From positions 35,365,801 through 35,429,800 of the forward strand of contig JAWZYU010000019.1 of assembly GCA_038380435.1 (NCBI GenBank): a stretch of DNA of 64,000 bases, given 5' to 3'. Shown piece after piece: positions 44,249 through 55,051 of this stretch. The notes beneath the pieces are model-generated. The model was not told the origin of the DNA. It ran no database searches and was given only the letters and a program-made list of their open reading frames with translations. The position numbers and the translations under genes were made by a program. Positions within the stretch are counted from its first letter, which is position 1. Every line of letters starts with the position of its first letter. This DNA is from Ryuthela nishihirai. Lineage: Eukaryota; Arthropoda; Arachnida; Araneae; Heptathelidae.

Positions 44249-44640
44249 GCTAAAACAGTGTGCTTGTTATATATTCCCATTGTTTATAATACGGGTAGAT
44301 GTAGACTGGCTTCACTATTGGTCCTATATCGCATTAACTTACTTTAAAGAAGTTACTTTGGACTTCTCTAAAGTGAACTTATACAAGCCAACAGGGGGAG
44401 ATGAAATCACTGCTGAAATATTTCGAGCAGGAAATGATTATAATGTCAGATAGCTGTCTCTAGCGGTGAATAATTTCTACGATAAAGAGGTTGTTCCTAA
44501 GGATATTACTAGAGATATCATTATCCTTATTTTCAAAAAACGTGATCGCAATACATGTGATAATTATTGGGGCATAAATCTACTCTCTGTTCTTGGTAAA
44601 ATTCTGTCCATTACTATGCTCAACAGAATAATCCAATGAC
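44249..44640 (+). pseudogene. LINE reverse transcriptase fragment
   Basis: KPTGGDEITAEIFRAG, VVPKDITRDIIILIFKKRD, CDNYWGINLLSVLGKIL and LNRI follow each other in frame with one stop at 44451. They match the N-terminal RT block (GxDgItaE.., NyRgI.LLsv..Ki...i...R). The wording differs from the relics at 541 and 48.8 kb, so it is a different LINE family. The palm and FADD are absent. Confidence 0.8.
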
Positions 44641-45408
44641 AAGTGCTATAAAAAAGCTGATTATGTTATTCCTACTGTGAATCTAATCTGTTACAAAAGT
44701 CATACTGTGGTCCACAAAAATAATCAAATAAAAGCATTCCCTTCTCGTTTTGCAGATGTACGCGAGTAAACTTCCGTATAATTCGGATTTTGCGGAACTT
44801 GAAGAGGAGCCAGAAACCCGCTGTTTACTCAGACAGTGTTTTTATCCAGTGGTTTTCCTACTGCACATGTGATGTGTCAGCTAGACTGAAGAGCAGGAAT
44901 GCGCTGCCGCATCGCTATTTGTGAGCACCAAGTCTACATATAGAAAGAAACAATGGGGGGTTTAATAGTCTGAAACGTTGGCCTGTGCGAAAGGAACTGC
45001 AGATATTGCCAAATGCTTTTATCCTCGCTTTTTTATTTCACGCTTCTGTTCGGTTTAATTCACCCCTCATGATTCATATTCTTTTTTCTTTTCCTCTTTC
45101 TTATTTGCAGCGTAAGGGACAGTGTACTCAGAATGCCACATGTTAAAGCAAATGATTCGCAATTCGGAAATTCCTCAATTTAGTTTTACTTCTTTGTGCT
45201 CTAATTTTAGACACAGAAATACATCGATGGCTAAAGAGAGCTAATAATAGGGAAAGTTCTTAAAGAGGATGAAATAAGGAATGCATGGCAACGCATTATT
45301 ATTCATTGGCGTTAATTGGTATATTAGTTAGTTAACATAACTAGTATTTAAAATGAGCATACCCTTGAATCATTTTTTATCGAGTTTTCAAAAAATGTTT
45401 TATCTCCC
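44641..45408. other. No recognisable feature
   Basis: Moderately A+T-rich spacer between the LINE scrap and the minisatellite. Confidence 0.4.
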
Positions 45409-45795
45409 GTCCTTTGAGAAACTAGCACTAGCTAAAATGCTTTCAGTTATCTTCGTCCTTTGAGATACCAGCACTAGCTAAAATGTTGCAGTTATCTCCG
45501 TCCTTTGAGAAACGAGCATAAGCTAAAATGTTTAAGTTATCTCCATCCTTTGAGAAACCAATACTAGCTAAAATGTTTTAGTTATCTCTGTCTTTTGAGT
45601 AACCAGCACGAGCTGAAATGTTTCAGTTATCTCCGTCCTTTGAGAAACCAACACTAGCTAAACTTTTTAGTTATCTCCGTCTTATGATAAACCTGTTTCA
45701 GTTATCTCCGTCCTTTGAGAAACCAGCACTAGCTAAACGCTTTAGTTATCGCCGTCTTATGATAAACCAGCACTAGTTAAAATGCTTTTAGTTAT
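45409..45795 (+). repeat. ~45-bp minisatellite, nine units
   Basis: The unit is CCGTCCTTTGAGAAACCAGC followed by ACTAGCTAAAATG and TTTCAGTTATCT. Nine units start near 45410, 45455, 45499, 45544, 45589, 45634, 45678, 45706 and 45750. The seventh is shortened to about 28 bp. Units 7 and 9 share the variant GTCTTATGATAAACC. Confidence 0.95.
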
Positions 45796-46375
45796 CTCTT
45801 TTCTTTTTGTCAGAACCCACATGCTCCCATCAAAACCGAATTAAAATGTGCATATTAGTAGTTTACACAATGCAAACGAAACCATTATTCGCATAAGAAA
45901 ATGTTTAACTTTATTCGAAATTTTTTAACTGATATAAAACAGAAGTTTTGAACATAAGTTTCGTCTATACACAGAAGAAAGTCTATTCTCATTTCTGCGA
46001 CACACTTTAGAAAACTTTCTAAAGTCCGAAGATCATGGTCGACTAGGATTATCTGAGCAGTAATAAGAAAAAACTAATCTTGGTTAAAAATCCATCCATA
46101 GTAAATTCACAGAATTCACAGACTTTCCCATTATTATTTTTAAGCTTAAGAATTCCAGATTCCCATGACAATATTCTTTAAGTTAATATTTCTTCCAATA
46201 AAATTAGAAATAATTCGAAAGTGTTTGTTTTTAACGAAACACAACAATAAGCCAAAATTCTTTTTTTTAAAAGTTTGTCAAAAAATTAAAGAAATAAAAT
46301 GTAATATGTGTGTGGGGGGGGGGGGAGTGTTTGACGCATCACATTTTTATTTCATTTACATTCTTTCAAACTCAT

Positions 46376-46566
46376 CCCAGTGGCCGAGTGGTTAGCGTGC
46401 TTGGCAACTGATCGATGGGACATGGGTACGAGCCCCACGGAAAGTATGAATTTCTTGTGTTATTCCTCTGCAATGGTATCACCTTCCAGTGTCTCCTTAT
46501 GGCGTATTCAAACGTCAGTCCACTGTGGCAAGCAGCTGCTTGAGGGATAATTCATGTTATTTATTA
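46376..46566 (+). mobile_element. SINE-B copy
   Basis: Head CCAGTGGCCGAGTGGTTAGC, GCTTGGCAACTGATCGATGGGAC and B box GGTACGAGCCCC; end GGCAAGCAGCTGCTTGAGGG. The middle is shortened relative to 36031-36236. Confidence 0.82.
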
Positions 46567-47100
46567 TAAATTCTTTAATGTTTTAGGTGTAAGAAATTGA
46601 TTCGTTACTGCGAAAAATAGTTATTTTTTATTTATTTACAGCCTTTATGCAATTTAATATTTATTGCAAAAACAAGACTAGAAATTTAAATCGTTAAAAA
46701 GAAACATTTTGAGCGATACCCCTGTTAAGAACGTTTTTGATATTGAACAGAACTGATAAACTCAAATTTTGAGAAGAACGACTACAAAAAGTACAATATT
46801 CTTAAAGAGCCATAGGAAAAATTTTCGATTTTAAAATGAATTTTCTGATGAGTAAGGAATAGGAAAAAACTAGATTTTTAAGAATAAAAAACGTATTTAA
46901 AAGGACAAAAATATATTATAAAGAGTAATAATGAAGAGACAAAAAAGTTTTTAGATTTTCTATGAGTCTTTATAATAAATATATCGTGACACAAAAAAAA
47001 GTACAAATAAAAAAAATTAACAAAATAGATTATTTAAAATCAAAATAATAAATAACAATTTTAAAGAATTGTGTTAAAAAGTAAAAACATAGTAATGAAG

Positions 47101-47142
47101 ATATCGCTGACGTGGCGGGAATTCCCGCCACGTCAGCGATAT
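47101..47142. repeat. Perfect 42-bp palindrome
   Basis: ATATCGCTGACGTGGCGGGA plus A, followed by the exact complement, with no spacer and GAATTC at the centre. The middle is strikingly G+C-rich in A+T-rich surroundings and is followed by a T-run. TGACGTGG is CRE/ACGT-like. The structure can extrude as a cruciform; its role is unknown. Confidence 0.95.
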
Positions 47143-47257
47143 TTTTTTTAGATGTTCTTAACAATTGTTGAAGTTATTTCTACAGATAATCTGTGAATTT
47201 ACTATGGATGTATTTTTAATGAAGATTAGTTTTTTCTTATTACTGCTCAGATAATCC

Positions 47258-47819
47258 CAGTTGGCATTAATTTTTGGATGTCAAAACTCTTAATTGACTT
47301 TCCAAATGTTTGTCAAAATTGCATACTAAAAAACAAATGTAGAGCCCTAAAAATTAAGAAAAGAGTCACATATTGCTCAACCCTGCTTTTGACCGTACTA
47401 AGACAAGTAAATTATTGAAACTTTTTAAAATTATTTCTCTGTAAAAGAAACTTCAGCTGGTATCTTATAAAATTAAGCTAAAATAGCACTTAATGAAATT
47501 CTGATTTAACTAAAAATGTTAGAACGTTCAACCAAACCAACCTCAATGTTGATTTCAACAGTTTTTCATTCGGTTTTAAAGAGTTAAGTGAGCTGAAATA
47601 TTTAACAGGAGCTTTGACAGTTAAAACATAACCGATTGTTAAGGATTTCTCTTAGAAATCTGTATAATGGTTCATTAAATTTTCACGAATTTCAAACAAC
47701 ATTTCATAGGGTGAGCGATGTTACTGTTTCCTGTACCAGTTTTTTTTTTAATTTATTCTATAAAAATTTCATACATAAATATGCATTGAAAAGCTCACAA
47801 GACTACTCTCGTGCGTGAG
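47258..47819. other. No recognisable feature
   Basis: A+T-rich, no shared repeats. Confidence 0.4.
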
Positions 47820-47965
47820 TTTTCAGTACTGGAAATTCATATATTTAGTACTGGAAATTCATATATTTAGTACTGGAAATTCATATATATATTTTTTAGT
47901 ACTGGAATTTTTTAGTATTGGTTTTTAGTACTGGAAATTCATATATATATTGAAAATATATTGGA
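47820..47965 (+). repeat. 22-26-bp minisatellite (TTTAGTACTGGAAATTCATATA)
   Basis: Five to six units, the later ones with expanded TATATA and TTTTTAG runs. A longer TA run (about 47986-48008) and a TAATAATAATAA run (about 48071-48090) follow. Confidence 0.9.
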
Positions 47966-48799
47966 AATTAAATGCTTAAAAATTGCAAATATATATATAT
48001 ATATATTTAGGAAGTTAAGAATAACATGTGCAGAAATAATTTAGATTCATTGAAGTAATATATCCAATTATGATAATAATAATAATAATATAAAAATATA
48101 TATTATAATGCAAATGAAATAACTTAATAATGTAAAACATTTCTATGTCATCGAAGTTTAAAATATATAGTTTTAACTTTTTTCAAAATAAATAATAATT
48201 TCGAATTGTTTTGATCTCATTTGGTATAGGAGAGATAATTTTTGAAGCTAAAAATAATAACTTCTAAATATTTCTTTATGAAAATGTGGCATCCTGAAAT
48301 TAATTTGTCCTTTGACTTTACCTCATAGAGTGATTTGTGGAAGAAAAAAAAATGAAATAAAAGTGTTTGACAAATGATGAGAAATAAAAGTGTTTGACAA
48401 TTTCAAAAATGTAATCATATCTTAGTTGTAAAATTTGCATAAGTCGAAATAATAGTAATGTATGCTGTATATGAACTATTAGTCATTTATCGAATAAATC
48501 GCTTCTGAAGAAGGAATAATTGTTTAAAGTTATTTATTTTACATACCTCCCCATGATTTTATTCCATTGATGAATAGGAAATGTATCAATGTATAATATA
48601 AAATATGCGTAAATTTAGGTGATACTGTATTTTTTACTGAGTACAGTTGAGCTAAACAGTAAAACATTTTCTTTTTAACTGATGCTACATTTTCTTTCCA
48701 AGTTAAAGAAGCATCGAACCTCAGTACTTGACAGATGATATTATAGCTGTTTCAGAACAATTGTATTTTTTGACAATTATGACAGTTTAATTCGTAAAA

Positions 48800-49790
48800 T
48801 ATTCATTTATTATTGATTATGTACCTGAGATTAAGTTGTTTTACTGTAAAATAGAAGAATATAGCTTTGGCTTATTAAATTAATATTTAATAAATTACTA
48901 ATAAACCAGTTACGGATTATTTTTAAATCAAAATTTTCATCTGAAAACATATCAGGGTAGTTTTCGCTAGTATATGTTAAACAGGTGCCATTTGCACAAA
49001 ATGCTAATTTACCTTTTAATCCAAAAAAATTTATATCGTTTATATACATAGTCCTATCAGAGTAATATGACCACCTACCATTGGTATTATTAGGTAGGTG
49101 GTCATATTATTCTGATACGACGATATATATTATAAACAGTAAGGGCCCTGAAACAGATCCTTGGGGTATGCCATATTGAATTTGACTCCAATTGCTATAT
49201 ACATCCCTTATTTTAACACACTGTATTCTGTTAGATAGGTAACATTTTAATAGTAATCCTCAAAAGTTTCCTTTACATCTATTCTATCTATCCCAAAAGT
49301 TTTATTTATCGATGTATATATTTTATTTGTTACATTCAATAACGCGTCATCATTTCTTTCTAAAACCAAACTGATTTTCAGAAAAAACTTTTTGTTTGTA
49401 AATATTCATATAATTTTGTGTTTATAATTTTTTTCAAATATTTTAAATAGTAATGAAAGTAAAGCAATTGACTTATAATTTCTTAAGTCAGTTTCATTTC
49501 CTTCTTTGAAAATAGGAATAAATATTGTCTGTTTTAATATATAAAGGACTGTTCCCATGTTCAATAGATAAATTAAAAAACATCATTACCAGAAATTTCA
49601 TGAATTTCACATCCTAATAATTGTAATAATTCACTAATAATCCTATCAAAACCTGGAGATTTGTTTTTAGGTAATAGCCTTATTTGAGTTTTAATTTCTA
49701 AGATCGTTATGGGTGATAGAAAAAAAGAATTATCCAAACTACAATTTTTTTTTTATTTCGCAATTAAAATCTGATGTTAAATTTTAATTT
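48800..49790 (-). pseudogene. LINE reverse transcriptase relic
   Basis: Read on the minus strand from 49790: KSPGFDRIIS.., a FK(E)GNETDLRNYKSIALLS-type block, FSENQFGFRK, and finally YINDINFFGLKGKLAFCANGTCLTY near 49048-48960, where CAN replaces the catalytic ADD. NQFGF and LFI.YINDI are RT landmarks. Frames are broken. A 63-bp hairpin (49055-49117) interrupts it. Confidence 0.8.
49055..49117. mobile_element. Small hairpin insertion, 25-bp arms
   Basis: TATCAGAGTAATATGACCAC plus CTACC, a 13-base loop, then the complement with one mismatch. It interrupts the LINE RT relic between landmarks, so it is probably a tiny foldback insertion. No clear target duplication is seen. Confidence 0.55.
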
Positions 49791-49798
49791 CTTTTTTA

Positions 49799-50430
49799 TC
49801 TCGTTTTCAAAGAAAACGAGATAACAGTTTGGCTTTGTCGTCTGTCTGTCTATCTGTCTGTCCGTCCGTCCATCTGTAGACAACGAATTTTTTTGTTCAC
49901 AGAGATATATTAAAAATTATTTTTGTATTGGATAGGTATTGATGAAATATTACGATATGCACTTTTCGAATCCCTCTAAAGCTATAATTACGCCCTCTAG
50001 CCGTGGAAAAATGTTGACAATTCTAGATTTTCAAACGAATATGGCAAACGATGTACTTATGCTAGAAATTTCAAATATTGGTGGTGGAATGTGATGGCCA
50101 CGAGATTTTCATTGCCAACAATGAGTTACCCCTTAGACCCAGAGGGGGTGGGAAAACACACCTTTTTAATTTCAGCAGATATTTGTTTGTTTTTAGAGAT
50201 AAATGAAAAATTCTTTTTGGGTTAGATAGGAATTGATAAAATATTACGATTCAGGCTTTTTAAAGCTCCCAAAAACTATAATTGCGCCCTCTAATGGTGG
50301 AATAATTTGCAAATTCCAAAATTTCGAACAAATATTGCAAACGAAGTATTTAAGCTAGAAATTTTACATTTTGGTGGTGGAATGTGAACGCTATGATGTT
50401 TCCATTGGATTTTTTTTATCCTTAAGTTTA
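49799..50430 (+). mobile_element. Helentron-like element, 5' part, plus strand
   Basis: It begins TCTCGTTTTCAAAGAAAACG (a 9-bp stem hairpin at the very end), then AGATAACAGTTTGGCTTTGTC, a GTCTGTC/GTCCGTCC run, CTGTAGACAACGAA and about two 290-bp units. Those units match the complement of 38463-39881, with CGCCCTCTA.C.GTGGAA twice. Homology ends near 50430, before the SINE, and no 3' end with CTAG follows in this orientation. Confidence 0.65.
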
Positions 50431-50492
50431 TTTTAAAGATTATCGCATTTCGAATTTGGAATTTAGCTGACAAACATCTGAATCTTTCATTA

Positions 50493-51215
50493 CTTTAAGT
50501 TGAGTTGTTTGACCTCTAAGTGGCACTTTTTTTTGCACACACCAGGCTAAATGGCCAGGTCACAAAGACCCCGAGGTCTCAGAGAAGGTCGTGGGGAGGG
50601 GACCCACTGGACAGCTGTTAGGAGACAGATGATAGCTTCTTGTCAAGGTTGTTGGGTTGGGTTGTTTTACCTCTGAGCGGCACTTTTTTGCACACCATGG
50701 GCTAAATGACCAGGTCACAAGGACCCCGAAAGCTCAGAGAAGGTTTTGGGGAGGGGACCCACTGGAACAGCTGTTGGGAGACAGATGGTAGCCTCCAGTC
50801 AAGGCCATCCAGCGTGTTCTTTAACGTGCATAGGGTATGGCTCTCTCCCGCACACGGGGCCACGGCTTAACGTCCCATCCGACGGACGGCGGCCTTTCCA
50901 AGCCCATCGGTGTCCCCTACTGACCGTGGGCAGGGTAGGGAATTTCTTCTTGTCAAGACAGTCCAGCGTGATCTTTAACGTACAGTGTCACCACTTTGTA
51001 TGTTAGCGTTTTTTTTTTACCCTCCACCACATAGTATCACGGATTAGCATCCCATACGACAAAAGAAGCGCTTTCTAAGCCCGTTTGTACCCTACTACCG
51101 AGGACAGGGTGGAGATTTAGGGAAGATAAATCTGAACGCTAGCCCAGGTAGGACTAGATCCTGGGAATTGGAGATTACGAACCTGGCGCGCTGCCGACTG
51201 AGCTACTCCCAACCC
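50493..51215 (-). mobile_element. SINE-A, old copy split by a young SINE-A
   Basis: It comprises 50493-50647 (tail GAGTTGTTTGACCTCTAAG and half the body) and 50958-51215 (rest of body and head, CTGCCGACTGAGCTACTCCC). Its own TSD is TCTTTCATTA at 50483-50492 and 51216-51225. Joining at the inner insertion restores the expected order of SINE-A blocks. Confidence 0.9.
50648..50945 (-). mobile_element. SINE-A, young, 5'-truncated, nested in an old SINE-A
   Basis: It runs from GTTGTTGGGTTGGGTTG to GGGTAGGGAATTT, truncated just before the tRNA head. It is flanked by CTTCTTGTCAAG at 50636-50647 and 50946-50957. Young-class GGAACAGCTG and CACACCATGG are present, but CACAAGGACC is old-class, so the subfamilies may intergrade. 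Confidence 0.95.
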
Positions 51216-51608
51216 TCTTTCATTATTATGTCTAAGTCTAGCCTCTCTATATGTTTTTATAAATGTTTTTAAGTGTGTTTGTGTTAGAGATGAATTCGGG
51301 TTCGGGCGTGCTCGGATTCAGAATAATTCAAATTTTAAATACTTCTTATATTTACAAAAAAAAATGACATAAAACATTTATTATAATTTCAACCTTTTAA
51401 TCAGTGTTATTAATTAGTGTTAGTAGTTCAAAGTAAGCACCATATGGTTTTTAATTACTTTTACGTATTCTCTCTGTGTAATAAATGAATGACCCCTTTT
51501 GCGTTAGAATTTTTTTTTTTCAAATTAACAAAAAAAGTTGGGCGTAGATGTTAGTTTTTTTGTAGTTTATTTAATGAGTTTAATGAGTACTTTGCAACCA
51601 TTCCTAAA

Positions 51609-51690
51609 CTAGAAGAACGCATATCGCTTCTGGCGCATATGAGAATCTCGTTTTCAAACAGAATAAGTTTTTCCTTTAGTATTAGTTCCT
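51609..51690 (-). mobile_element. Helentron-like 3'-end fragment
   Basis: On the minus strand: CTGTTTGAAAACGAGATTCT, then CATATGCGCCAGAAGCGATATG (a hairpin), CGTTCTTCTAG, then TT outside the element. It matches the 3' end of 38463-39881. The orientation is opposite to the plus-strand copy at 49799, so it is a separate insertion. Confidence 0.6.
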
Positions 51691-51934
51691 ACTAGTATTT
51701 ATTAGATTTTTGGTTTCAAATACCATTAACATTTTAATTTTGTTATAAAAAGATTATAATTAGTAATATAAAAATAAAATAAATGACTAGCGACGTGCAT
51801 TTGCTGTTTACATATCTGATGTAATGTGTCAGAGAAATTTTTCCCCCAAATAGGGAGACAGCGGGCTCGAAAAATTAAGCCCGAACTGATCCCTAGTTTA
51901 TATGTGGGAGAGATATGATTAGCTGTTATTTTCC

Positions 51935-52045
51935 TGAAATGAGTTGGACACTTCAGTGTGCTAAATGACCAGATTGCAAAGATTTCAAGGCGTGGAAAGG
52001 AGCTCAGAAGAGCACTTTTTTTGAGCAGCCTCCCGTCAAAGACAT
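51935..52045 (-). mobile_element. Possible decayed SINE-A scrap
   Basis: GTGCTAAATGACCAGATTGC, a GGCGTGGAAAGGAGCTCAG region and CAGCCTCCCGTCAAAG echo the SINE-A tail half, but with gaps. Confidence 0.35.
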
Positions 52046-52886
52046 AATTAACTAAAGCTGCAACGATAAAAATAAAAACCTAAACCTGAAAAAACTGACT
52101 TTTAAAGAAAAAAACGCACATCCTAAACTCCACTATTGTCGAATCAACAATTCACCTTCGACCTCATTATCTGCAATCCTTATTCAGTGTCAAGTTCCTT
52201 TCACTTTGCGTGACTTTGACATCATCCTTTTCACCGAGAAACTCTTATTTGAATCCCTTAACCTTCCTCATCTTCCTACATTACATCTCTTTGTTATAAA
52301 CAAGCGTATTCTTAGCAAAGTTATTCTCTTCCAAAATCTCAATGGTTCCACTCAAACGTTTTTAGCGCTTATCCAATCAGTCATGGGCGTCGTGTGCCAA
52401 CGGTGGTGGAAGAGCGCCAAATCACCTGAACCAATGCAAGTCTCCGAGAATGTGTCAGCAAAAGGGAAACATAGACGTAGGCGGGAGCGGAGCTTTCGAC
52501 AAACCTATCTTCTAGCTGTTGACGCGAAAGGAGTATTTAGAAATAGCTGAATGAAGCAATGTTTGTGAAAATGAGACCTCCTCTCCACAGGGGGGATTGA
52601 GGCTCTTTCTGAGTCATGGCAGGCAAACCCACTCATCTTCCTACAATAGCAGAGATTTTACAGCCGTCAGCAGATTTCCTCGCTTCGTAGCATAAGGAGT
52701 TGTGTGGATTACAAGCAGTGTTTGTTCTCCTTAAAATCTGATGACTATCTGTCTGGATTCTTTCCGACTATCAAGGTCACATTATCGACATAAATAAAGC
52801 ATGGATATTATTTTGACTTGTCAACTTGCATATCAAGCAGTGTCCAGTCAAATTTCAGAGATATAGTTCATACAAATATAAACCGA
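52046..52886. other. Gap with a G+C-richer frame, no recognised gene
   Basis: The 114-codon plus frame 52206-52550 ends in a basic KGKHRRRRERS stretch. There is no domain I recognise and no signal for expression. Confidence 0.3.
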
Positions 52887-53096
52887 GGCCGTCCCATGGT
52901 CGAGTGGTTAGCGCGCTTGGCTACTGATCTAAGGGACTGTGGGTTCGAACCCCAGGTAAGGCATGGATGTACGAGTCGTTTTTCTGCTGAGGTCCTGCCA
53001 TCCTCTCACACCTCCTACTATGGCATATAAACTGACAGGCTCCTGTCTCTGTGGCAAGCAGCTGCTTGAGGGGGTATTTATTTATTTTTTATTAAA
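52887..53096 (+). mobile_element. SINE-B, well-preserved copy
   Basis: Head GGCCGTCCCATGGTCGAGTGG, TTAGCGCGCTTGGCTACTGATC and B box GGTTCGAACCCC. The body is CTGCTGAGGTCCTGCCATCC and ACTGACAGGCTCCTGTC; the end is GGCAAGCAGCTGCTTGAGGG, then an ATTTATTTATTT-like tail. Confidence 0.88.
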
Positions 53097-53291
53097 ATCA
53101 CAATTCTTTCATTTACTTTTACCATTCTATTGGTTTCATGATTTATTTGTTGCCTGTTTTTATGACGACTCACGTAAAGTGATTATTACACTAGATCTCT
53201 ACAATCAGGAGCTATTGTTACGAATTATACACCGAAGAGCCAAAACATTATGATCACTTGCCTAATATGATGTTGGTCTTCTTCGTGCCCC

Positions 53292-53689
53292 TTTTGTGCG
53301 GGGTGGCTCAGTCGGTAGCGCGCCAGGCTCGTAATCTGTAGTTCCAAGGTTTGAGTCCCAGCTGGGTCAGCGTTGAGATTTATTTCCGCAAAATTCCCAG
53401 CCCTGCCCACGGTCAGTAGGGGACACCGATGGGCTTGGAAAGGCCGCCGTCCGTCGGACGGGACGTTAAGCCGTGGCCCCGGGTGTGGGAGAGCCATCCC
53501 TGTGCACGTTAAAGAACACGCTGGATGGCCTTGACGGGAGGCTACTATCTGTCTCCTAACAGCTGTTCCAATGGGTCCCCTCCCCCAACCTTCTCTGAGC
53601 CTTCGGGGTCCATGTGACCTGGCCATTTAGCCCATGGTGTGCAAAAAAGTGCCGCTCAGAGGTAAAACAACCCAACCCAACCCAATCTA
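53292..53689 (+). mobile_element. SINE-A, young full-length copy inside the Tc1 element
   Basis: It runs from TTTTGTGCGGGGTGGCTCAGTCGG to AACAACCCAACCCAACCCAAT. TSD core CGTGCCCC lies at 53284-53291 and 53690-53697. The B box is altered (GGTTTGAGTCCC). It carries young-class CATGTGACC and CCATGGTGTG. It lies near the 3' end of the transposase gene. Confidence 0.92.
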
Positions 53690-53697
53690 CGTGCCCC

Positions 53698-54701
53698 CAA
53701 AAGAGCTCTGAGCCGGCGAGGCATGACGCTACAAGATTTCTAAAGGTGTCTTGTGGTATCAACACGTTAACAGCAGATATTTTAACTCTTGTAAGTTATG
53801 TGGTTGAGCAACCGCAGATCGGATATGCTGATCCAACAGAAACCACAGATGCTTGATTGGATTGAATGTCTGGGGAATTTGGAGGCAAGGGCACTACCTG
53901 GAAGTCTTCCTCATATTCCACGAACCATTCTCAAACAATCCGGAGACGGTGTGGCATGGTGCATTTTCCTGATGAAAGAAGACACTACTAGAGGGATATA
54001 CCGTTGACATGAAAGGATGTACCTAATCTGCAATGATGTTTAGGAAGGTGGTAGACGTCACAGTTTCCTGCACATGAATGACTGGACCCAGGGTTTCCCA
54101 GCAAAACATTGCCCAAGGCATTACACTTTCTCCTCCGGATTGTTTTAGTCCCATGGTGCATCCTAGTGCCAACACTTCTCCAGGTAAATGACGCAGATGT
54201 ACCTGGCCGTCTACATGTTGCAACAAAAAGCGAGTTCATCGCACCAGACGACCTTTTTCCAATCATTCAAGGTCCGGTTTTAATGCTCTTGTTCCCATTG
54301 TAGGCGCTTTCGAAAGTGAACAGAGATTAGCAGTGACACTCGGAGCGGTTTGCGGCTACGCAGCCCTATTTTCAACAGGGTTCGATGTCCTGTGTGTTGT
54401 GACACATTACTCCCGTCACCAGCATTCAAATTACGGTCGAGCTGCACCACGGTATCCCTTCTGTTGGTTCGTAACATACGGGATAGCCTTCGCTCACCTC
54501 TAGCATTGATGATCCGTTGTCGTTCACACCTTGTCGGCGGTCGTGGTTTTTCCCTCCTCGGATCACTTTTTGAAAGTACTAACCATTATCTGACCATAAG
54601 CACCTCACAAGCCTTGCCGTCTCGGAAATGCTCTGACCCAGTCATCTGGCCATTACAATTTGGCCTTTGTCAAACTCACTTAAATCCGCTGCCTTTCCCA
54701 T
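53698..54701 (-). pseudogene. Tc1-like transposase, broken
   Basis: It starts at 54701 with [16 protein letters not shown], meets an early stop, and later reads LNAGDGSNVSQHTGHRTLL and GLRSRK near 54420-54340. This is the bipartite N-terminal DNA-binding domain of Tc1-like transposases. The catalytic region follows in several frames: WR.VGTRMHHGTKTI and QETVTSTTF stretches lie around 54260-54020, and a SPRHSIQSSI-like block near 53890-53850 sits where SPDLNPIEH is expected. Several stops and shifts mean no active enzyme. Confidence 0.75.
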
Positions 54702-55051
54702 CTGAAGAACAAGAATAGCACTGATTAACAGAGCTCAGTATCGGGTGTTATTTATCCCGTTTCATGACTTTCACACGCGCTGTCGTTTACCTACAGTTAC
54801 TTCGATTTGCATAAAGATGCGCTGGTCATAATGTTTTGGCTCTTCAGTGTATATCAAATCAAATATTATGACCTGAATACTATCGTAAACTACAATATAT
54901 ATATATGAAAAACATTCTTTTCACCATTACCTAAAAATAGTTTGCAAATTGTTGTTTGATTATATATCTCCATCTAAAAGTCAATTGCAAATAGTTATTT
55001 GTGAATTAAAAAATTTTGATGTGAGAAGTCCAATGAGGTTTATAAAAGCGT

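Larger units (their letters stand above)
46046..47257. repeat. 1.2-kb inverted-repeat structure, 68-bp arms
   Basis: 46046-46113 (GGATTATCTGAGCAGTAATA...GTAAATTCACAGA) is the complement of 47190-47257 with only a few mismatches. The interior holds SINE-B (46376-46566), a poly-G run (about 46314-46325), A-rich DNA and the 42-bp palindrome. It could be a DNA element with internal TIRs, or two inverse copies of a short repeat. Confidence 0.8.
53230..54849 (-). mobile_element. Tc1-like transposon, complete ends, SINE inside
   Basis: TIRs CACCGAAGAGCCAAAACATTATGA and the complement CACTGAAGAGCCAAAACATTATGA lie between TA dinucleotides (53228-53229, 54850-54851). About 1.2 kb remains once the SINE (53292-53689 plus one TSD) is subtracted, the usual Tc1 size. 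It is related to the 5' fragment at 43531. The transposase gene on the minus strand is broken. Confidence 0.9.

Noticed and set aside
45409..45795. CRISPR-like array
   Set aside because: Units are contiguous tandem copies without unique spacers, and the DNA is eukaryotic.
52206..52550. 114-codon frame as a host gene
   Set aside because: No recognised domain, no repeat-independent support and a basic low-complexity end; left only as a note in the gap entry.
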